DNA of 64,000 nucleotides from the NCBI GenBank assembly GCA_965207045.1, contig OZ242261.1, positions 310,001 through 374,000 of the forward strand, written 5' to 3'. The position numbers and the translations under genes are program-made. Of this stretch, positions 59,535 to 64,000 are shown in pieces (the stretch's first letter is position 1; each line of letters begins with the position of its first letter). The DNA comes from G965207045 sp965207045 (GTDB lineage Bacteria; Pseudomonadota; Alphaproteobacteria; Rickettsiales; Anaplasmataceae). The notes beneath the pieces are model-generated. The model was not told the DNA's origin. It ran no database searches and saw nothing but the letters and a program-made list of their open reading frames with translations.

Positions 59535-61157
59535 ATGGAATCTAACGAAGTAAAACTTAGTATTAGTGAAGAAAATAAAGACAAGATATTGGACAATTTA
59601 AAAAAAATAAACTTAGAAAATAAGATATCGGAAAATTTAAAAAGAATAGGCTTAAAAAGTAAGAGGAGTAACTTGGAAGAGATAATGAATAATTTAGAAT
59701 ATGCTCCTTATTTAAAGGAAGAAATTGCTAAGATTAAAGGTGAAATATATAGATTAAAAGAAAAGAAAGAAGAATTAACTGAAAGTTATATAAAGCATTT
59801 AGAAAGTTATATAGAGTTTCTTGAAGATGAGTGTGGAACACGAAGTAGAGAAGCAGATAATATGTTAAAAAATAATTCAAAAAAATTACGGAAAATCTAT
59901 GAGAAAAAGTTAGAGAAACATTTGGTTGATATGCAGAAAGCCTCAAGTGGATTCAAATTAGCTTCTTATAATGCAAATAATTTTCAAAGAGGTCTTCAAC
60001 AATCAGAATATGAAAGGGCAAAAAAGGAAGAAGAAAGTGTTAAGGCTAGGTTAAAAAAGTTAGAAAATACAGAAAAAAAGTTAGGTGCAAAAAAAACTAA
60101 CACGATTGGTTGCTTTTTTAGGATATTTAGACAAAGTAGTGGTTCTAGGAAAGAGGTAGTTGATAGTGCAGAAATGGGGATTTTAGATGAGTCGACAACA
60201 AAAGGAGATTTTGGTAATGAGACAATAGAAGAGCTTACTAACAACATAGATAAGTTGGAAAGGAAAATATCAGGATTACAAAAGGAAGAAGACAAATTGA
60301 TATTAAAAGAAAATATCAGGGTTAATAAGAAAATTTTACTTCAGCATCAGTTAGTACGTTGTGAAAATGAGCTTTCTGATTGTAGTAAGCAAATTCAAGA
60401 TAGCCTCTTAGAGGGAAAGAAATTAACTAAGAAAATTAGTAAACGTTCTCCTGGTATTAAAAATATAGTACCGAATGATGAGAAAAAAAAATATGAAACT
60501 TATGTTGTGAATGAATTAATTAATAACTCTCAACTTTGTACTGAAAGTGAGAAAAAAGATGAACAAGAAAATTATGAGGAAATTATAGAACAATTAAAGA
60601 TTTTTGGACTTCTTAATTGTTATGCTATTATCCATTCCTTAGGATATAATAATAGAAAATTAGGAAAAGATATTAATTTTTGGAGAAAATCTATATACAT
60701 GTTGGTATCGCTATGCAATTCTGATATTGCGGTTAAAGATTTTTCTGAAGCACTCTACTATGAATCTGAACTTGAGTATCAAGACAAACAAAAACTAGAG
60801 AGGGAATTACTCAAATTAGAAGAAGAGTATAGAGCAAGAAAAAATACTTTGGAATTAGAAAGTGATGTTGTTGAAGAGGCGCGTAGCAGCATGCAAGAAG
60901 AGTTAGAAGAAGCTAGTATTGCAAAAGTAGTAGTGCATAGTAGTGAAAAAAGCGAGAAAGCAAGAGCGGATAGAAAAGTAGATAAATTTATTGAAGCAGC
61001 AACTCCAAGTGATCAACAGAGACAACATGAAGAGCAGATAGCAGTAGAAGAGGAAAAGCATATAGTAGAAGTTCACATGACAGCAGCTGGTGATGTGTCG
61101 TTGGAAAAAAGAGCTTCTGTATCATCTACTACAGAAAGCCTTGGAACAAGTCCTTGA
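59535..61157 (+). CDS. Large coiled-coil protein, tandem paralogue 2
   Basis: 540 aa, not recognised. The N-terminal 50 residues contain a direct 13-residue duplication (KILDNLKKINLEN and KISENLKRIGLKS). Coiled coils follow at about 55-185 and 225-300. The break at 189-200, TIGCFFRIFRQSSGSRKEVV, and the following ETIEELTNNIDKLERKISGL resemble the first protein (FFQRFFKKAAP and SIEELDAKIEDLTKKV). A smaller globular part (330-430) and an acidic Ser/Glu/Ala tail complete it. Its end overlaps the convergent ThiE-like gene by 29 bases. Confidence 0.72.
   Translation: MESNEVKLSISEENKDKILDNLKKINLENKISENLKRIGLKSKRSNLEEIMNNLEYAPYLKEEIAKIKGEIYRLKEKKEELTESYIKHLESYIEFLEDECGTRSREADNMLKNNSKKLRKIYEKKLEKHLVDMQKASSGFKLASYNANNFQRGLQQSEYERAKKEEESVKARLKKLENTEKKLGAKKTNTIGCFFRIFRQSSGSRKEVVDSAEMGILDESTTKGDFGNETIEELTNNIDKLERKISGLQKEEDKLILKENIRVNKKILLQHQLVRCENELSDCSKQIQDSLLEGKKLTKKISKRSPGIKNIVPNDEKKKYETYVVNELINNSQLCTESEKKDEQENYEEIIEQLKIFGLLNCYAIIHSLGYNNRKLGKDINFWRKSIYMLVSLCNSDIAVKDFSEALYYESELEYQDKQKLERELLKLEEEYRARKNTLELESDVVEEARSSMQEELEEASIAKVVVHSSEKSEKARADRKVDKFIEAATPSDQQRQHEEQIAVEEEKHIVEVHMTAAGDVSLEKRASVSSTTESLGTSP
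59583..59660 (+). repeat. 39-bp tandem duplication within the coiled-coil gene
   Basis: Two adjacent copies with period 39 bases (13 codons) begin at 59583 (AAGATATTGGACAATTTAAA) and 59622 (AAGATATCGGAAAATTTAAA). They are similar but not identical, so the duplication is not brand new. The period keeps the frame and adds almost two heptads to the helix. Confidence 0.7.
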
Positions 61158-61737
61158 AAATAGAAATTCCTGCAATTCCAGCTATTTGCGCATGTTTTAA
61201 TCTTTGAAAGTTATTTTTATTTAGGCCTCCAAGTGCATATATGGGAAAATTTATATTGTGTGTGTCCTTCGTAAATCGTAATACACCTATATTTCTTCTG
61301 TTTGGGTGTGTTTTCGTGGGGAATACAGGGGAATAAAGTGCTGCATTAAGTTTATTTTGTTTGATTTTTAGAATGTCTTGAATATTATGAGCTGATGCTG
61401 TAGTTATCCATTGTGGCATTTTTATAGACCACTTCTTTAATGAATTAAATGATGATATGCTAATGTGAATTCCATCAGCTTTGACTTCTAAAGCTAGTTT
61501 TGGGTCTCCTGCAATAAGTAGTTTTGCTTTGTATTTTTTGCATAGCTTTGCTAAATCTTGAGCTATAAGGTATCTTTTTTTATCTCCATAGATGCGTAAA
61601 ATTATGAGCACATTATTACAAATTTTCAATTTTGGTATGATGTCTTTATAGTATTTATCTTCATTCACTATAAAGATAATTTGTGGTAAGCATAGGTTAT
61701 TCTTCTTTGCTAACCTAATAATCTGAGTACTTGACAT
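61129..61737 (-). CDS. ThiE/TenI-like thiamine phosphate synthase homologue
   Basis: 202 aa. The TIM-barrel pieces are AKLLIAGDPKLALEVKADGI, HISISSFNSLKKW, TTASAHNIQDILKIKQNKLN, YSPVFPTKTHPNRRNIGVL and IYALGGLNKNNFQRLK, as in ThiE and TenI. The pyrophosphate-binding site looks less complete than in the gene at 54.8 kb, so it may be a TenI-like or specialised enzyme. It overlaps bioF by 28 bases on the same strand. Confidence 0.75.
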   Translation of the reverse strand: MSSTQIIRLAKKNNLCLPQIIFIVNEDKYYKDIIPKLKICNNVLIILRIYGDKKRYLIAQDLAKLCKKYKAKLLIAGDPKLALEVKADGIHISISSFNSLKKWSIKMPQWITTASAHNIQDILKIKQNKLNAALYSPVFPTKTHPNRRNIGVLRFTKDTHNINFPIYALGGLNKNNFQRLKHAQIAGIAGISIFKDLFQGFL

Positions 61738-62804
61738 AGCCTTTTTATATCATTTCTTTTATGTGCTACTGTAAAAGAGAATCGAAGTCTCATAGTTGGA
61801 ACTGTTGGTGGTTTTATAATTTTGACTAAAAATCCTGCTTGAGTTAGCCTGTGCTGTATTAATGTTTCTTGGGTTCGATCTATATTAATAGTTACAATAT
61901 TGCTTTTTGGTTCTGGTAAACCTAGCTCTTGACAAAAATATTGTGCTTTTTCAATAAGGTTATCAGGAGAATTTTTTACTATGTCTATTGCAACAATAGC
62001 ACCTGCTATGACCGATATTGGTAATGCAGTTGTGTAAATAAAAGGGCGTGATTTGTTATATAGATATTTTACAACGTTTGAAGAAGAAGCAATATATCCT
62101 CCAAGTGATCCTAGTGCTTTTGAAAGAGTACCTACATATATATCAGGTTTACAATTCATGGGTACAATACCAAAACCATGTGCATCATCAATCATTGACC
62201 AGCAGTTATACTGCTTTGCAATTCTGACTAACTCTTTTACAGGCGCAACATCACCATCCATACTATAAACGTGATCTGCTAATATTAAACAATTTCTATA
62301 TAAATGTCTGTTTTCTTTCAATAATTTTTCACAATGGTTGATGTCATTATGCCTAAAACGAATAAATCTTGCCTGTGAAAGAGTTGCGCCATCTATTAAA
62401 GATGAATGCACAAGCTTATCAGCAACAATTAGGTCGTATCTACTCATAATTGCTGATATACTTCCTATATTTGCCATATAACCACTAGAAAAAACAATTG
62501 AAGATTCTTGATCATTTCTTTTTGCTAGTTTTTCTTCTAATATTCTATAGAGTTCATGGTTCCCAGCGATTAACCTAGATGATCCTGAACCTAGTCCGTA
62601 TTTTTGTATCGCAGCGACTGCTGACTGTTTGACTATTGGATTATTAGATAGACAAAAATAATCATTACAACTGAAGGAAATATATGGTTTGGAATTTTGA
62701 TATACTATAGAGTTACCTACTTTTTGGGTAGAATAAAGTTGCCTGAGTATATTTTTGCTTTCTAACAAGTGTAACTCATTTAGTACATAACGATCAAGTA
62801 ACAT
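61710..62804 (-). CDS. bioF: 8-amino-7-oxononanoate synthase
   Basis: PLP enzyme of biotin synthesis, joining pimeloyl-ACP/CoA and alanine. 364 aa. Blocks ISFSCNDYFCLSNNP, YGLGSGSSRLIAGNH, DHVYSMDGDVAPVKELVRIA, IDDAHGFGIVP and the PLP-lysine segment VGTLSKALGSLGGYIASS are clear. Related family members are 5-aminolevulinate synthase (HemA) and glycine C-acetyltransferase; the GNHELYRILEEKLA pattern and length favour BioF. Just downstream of hemJ. Confidence 0.87.
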   Translation of the reverse strand: MLLDRYVLNELHLLESKNILRQLYSTQKVGNSIVYQNSKPYISFSCNDYFCLSNNPIVKQSAVAAIQKYGLGSGSSRLIAGNHELYRILEEKLAKRNDQESSIVFSSGYMANIGSISAIMSRYDLIVADKLVHSSLIDGATLSQARFIRFRHNDINHCEKLLKENRHLYRNCLILADHVYSMDGDVAPVKELVRIAKQYNCWSMIDDAHGFGIVPMNCKPDIYVGTLSKALGSLGGYIASSSNVVKYLYNKSRPFIYTTALPISVIAGAIVAIDIVKNSPDNLIEKAQYFCQELGLPEPKSNIVTINIDRTQETLIQHRLTQAGFLVKIIKPPTVPTMRLRFSFTVAHKRNDIKRLCQVLRLLG

Positions 62805-62807
62805 GGT

Positions 62808-63236
62808 CTAAAACGGTTTAACTGTTGCTATAATAACTATCAAACTCATAAGTAATGTTACGATTTCATTTATAACCTTATAAAAAAATGCTGAATGCTT
62901 GTTTTTACCATTCACAAGAAGCTTCCTATATCTTGCTAGCAGCATATGGATAACCAGCATAATAAGAACAAGCAAGACTTTGACATGAAACCATCTATGA
63001 TGAAAATAACTACCTTCAATAGCTAATGCCATCCCAAAAGTAATTGTTGAAATCATTGCAGGGTTGATGATTATTCTTAATAATCGCTTCTCCATAACTT
63101 GGAGCATTCTGCACGATTTAGAATCATACTCTACCGATGAGTGATAAGCGTATAAACGTGGTAAATAAAGCATTCCTGCCATCCAAGATATTACTGAAAT
63201 TATGTGAAAAGCTTCTAACCAGTGATGATAATCCAT
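62808..63236 (-). CDS. hemJ: Protoporphyrinogen oxidase HemJ
   Basis: 142 aa with four predicted membrane helices. The start WLEAFHIISVISWMAGMLYL with a conserved His, then LPRLYAYHS, and RWFHVKVLLVLIMLVIHMLL in the third helix are typical of HemJ. It oxidises protoporphyrinogen IX to protoporphyrin IX in heme synthesis. It lies three bases before bioF and 98 bases from the divergent ppsR gene. Confidence 0.93.
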   Translation of the reverse strand: MDYHHWLEAFHIISVISWMAGMLYLPRLYAYHSSVEYDSKSCRMLQVMEKRLLRIIINPAMISTITFGMALAIEGSYFHHRWFHVKVLLVLIMLVIHMLLARYRKLLVNGKNKHSAFFYKVINEIVTLLMSLIVIIATVKPF

Positions 63237-63334
63237 AATAGAAAATTGTTTACTGGAATAATTTATCAGTGATAATGGCTAGGGTAAATGGCTTACTATA
63301 TTATTTATTATTTTTTTTGATGTATATATATTAC

Positions 63335-64000
63335 ATGAGAATTCGTGCAGTCTCATTATTTATGGAAAAAACAAAATTTAGCTTACATATGATTTCAGAT
63401 TCTAGTGGGGAGACTCTTCTTTCTGTTGCTAGAGCTTCTCTATCTCACTTTGAGGATATTATAGTTAAAGAATATGTTTGGTCTTTAATTAATACTAAAG
63501 ATGAAATTGATGATATAGTAAACCGTGTAGCTTCTTACAATCCATCTTTTGTTATATACACAATTGTAGATGATGATTTAAGGGAGTATTTGAAGCAAAA
63601 GTGCCAAAGAATAAAAGTGCCATGTATTCCGATTCTTTCTCGTGTAATTAGGGAAATATCTTCTTATTTAGGAGTAAAACCAAATGCTTCAAGGCAGCAT
63701 TATGAGGTTTTAAGTGATGACTACTATTCTAAAATAGACGCCATGAATTACGTTTTATCTCATGATGATGGTCAGGGTTTATGGGATATTGATGAAGCTA
63801 ATATAGCTCTTATAGGGGTTTCTCGGACTTCAAAATCGCCAACAAGTATATATTTAGCTTACCGTGGTTATAAAGTATGTAATATTCCTTTTATTGCTGG
63901 AGTTGATTTACCTTTAGAACATTTAAATGATAAACTAGTGATTGGTTTGACAATAGATGTAGATCGCCTCATTGAAATAAGGAAAAATAGAGTTATGAGC
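63335..64000 (+). CDS. ppsR: Pyruvate phosphate dikinase regulatory protein (PPSR/PDRP), partial
   Basis: 222 codons are visible, running off the right end. The family block begins KFSLHMISDSSGETLLSVA; RQHYEVLSDDYYSKIDAMNY and the P-loop LIGVSRTSKSPTSIYLA are diagnostic of the DUF299 kinase-phosphorylase that controls pyruvate, phosphate dikinase or PEP synthase. The start can be the ATG at 63335 or 63362, both in frame. In many alphaproteobacteria the homologue lies beside the replication origin. Confidence 0.93.
   Translation, partial: MRIRAVSLFMEKTKFSLHMISDSSGETLLSVARASLSHFEDIIVKEYVWSLINTKDEIDDIVNRVASYNPSFVIYTIVDDDLREYLKQKCQRIKVPCIPILSRVIREISSYLGVKPNASRQHYEVLSDDYYSKIDAMNYVLSHDDGQGLWDIDEANIALIGVSRTSKSPTSIYLAYRGYKVCNIPFIAGVDLPLEHLNDKLVIGLTIDVDRLIEIRKNRVMS

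Noticed and set aside
61710..62804. BioF gene as 5-aminolevulinate synthase (HemA)
   Set aside because: The adjacent hemJ made this tempting, but length and the GSGSSRLIAGNHELY block fit BioF better, though phylogeny would be needed for certainty.
1..64000. CRISPR arrays, insertion sequences, rRNA, tmRNA, RNase P RNA
   Set aside because: No regularly spaced repeats, transposase motifs or conserved RNA cores were seen on either strand; small RNAs could still be missed by eye.

Overview
The window is AT-rich (roughly 30% G+C by eye) and reads as a chromosomal segment of an obligately intracellular alphaproteobacterium of the order Rickettsiales, most like the Anaplasmataceae or Midichloriaceae. 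The signs are an alphaproteobacterial ihfA-merR-tRNA-Pro block, long-form HPF, a CcmB cytochrome maturation protein, ThyX, ElbB, IalB and HemJ, many compact housekeeping genes, large lineage-specific coiled-coil and membrane proteins, and many decaying genes. The species cannot be named from the sequence alone.

Layout. 1-3.6 kb: an M15 peptidase running off the left edge, an overlapping folE/RibD_C-type reductase pair, then ebfC and dnaX on the minus strand. 3.7-10.8 kb: two unrecognised proteins, rnc, sucA and a patatin-like lipoprotein. 10.9-13.9 kb: a flagellar cluster (fliL, fliM, a PflI/DUF6468-like gene) ending in an M23 peptidase. 14-17.7 kb: two gene-transfer-agent-type head/tail genes (gp6-like and gp8-like) between unrecognised proteins. 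17.7-23 kb: nuoE, hpf, rpoH and an RND transporter. 23-24.1 kb: decayed genes. 24.2-31.3 kb: mnmG, a frameshifted gene, recJ, leuS. 32-39.2 kb: fliI, an rsmD-bolA fusion, a CGFS glutaredoxin, mnmA, a large membrane protein with recurring modules, elbB, coaD. 39.9-43.3 kb: flgH, mlaA, mlaC, folC. 43.5-48.3 kb: gatA, comF and an orphan HlyD. 48.3-49.6 kb: remains of an ankyrin-repeat gene. 49.6-56.8 kb: pyrE, era, tRNA-Asp, ccmB, dksA, thyX, an HAD phosphatase, thiE, ialB, ihfA, merR, tRNA-Pro. 56.9-61.2 kb: two tandem coiled-coil proteins that look paralogous. 61.1-64 kb: a second ThiE-like gene, bioF, hemJ, and ppsR running off the right edge.

Working together: folE, the DHFR-like reductase, folC and thyX point to retained folate and thymidylate metabolism. 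thiE, bioF, coaD and hemJ point to retained vitamin, CoA and heme synthesis. FliL, FliM, FliI, FlgH and the PflI-like protein are five flagellar parts in three separate loci with intact frames, so the lineage probably keeps, or only recently lost, a flagellum. That is absent from the classical Ehrlichia, Anaplasma and Wolbachia but known in Midichloria-type Rickettsiales.

The most unusual items are the in-frame RsmD-BolA fusion directly upstream of a CGFS glutaredoxin, the flagellar cluster coupled to an M23 peptidase, the paired coiled-coil proteins, the recurring-module membrane protein, and the many minus-strand gene remnants, several of which could be explained by one homopolymer length change. 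No CRISPR array, intact insertion sequence or rRNA gene was seen.
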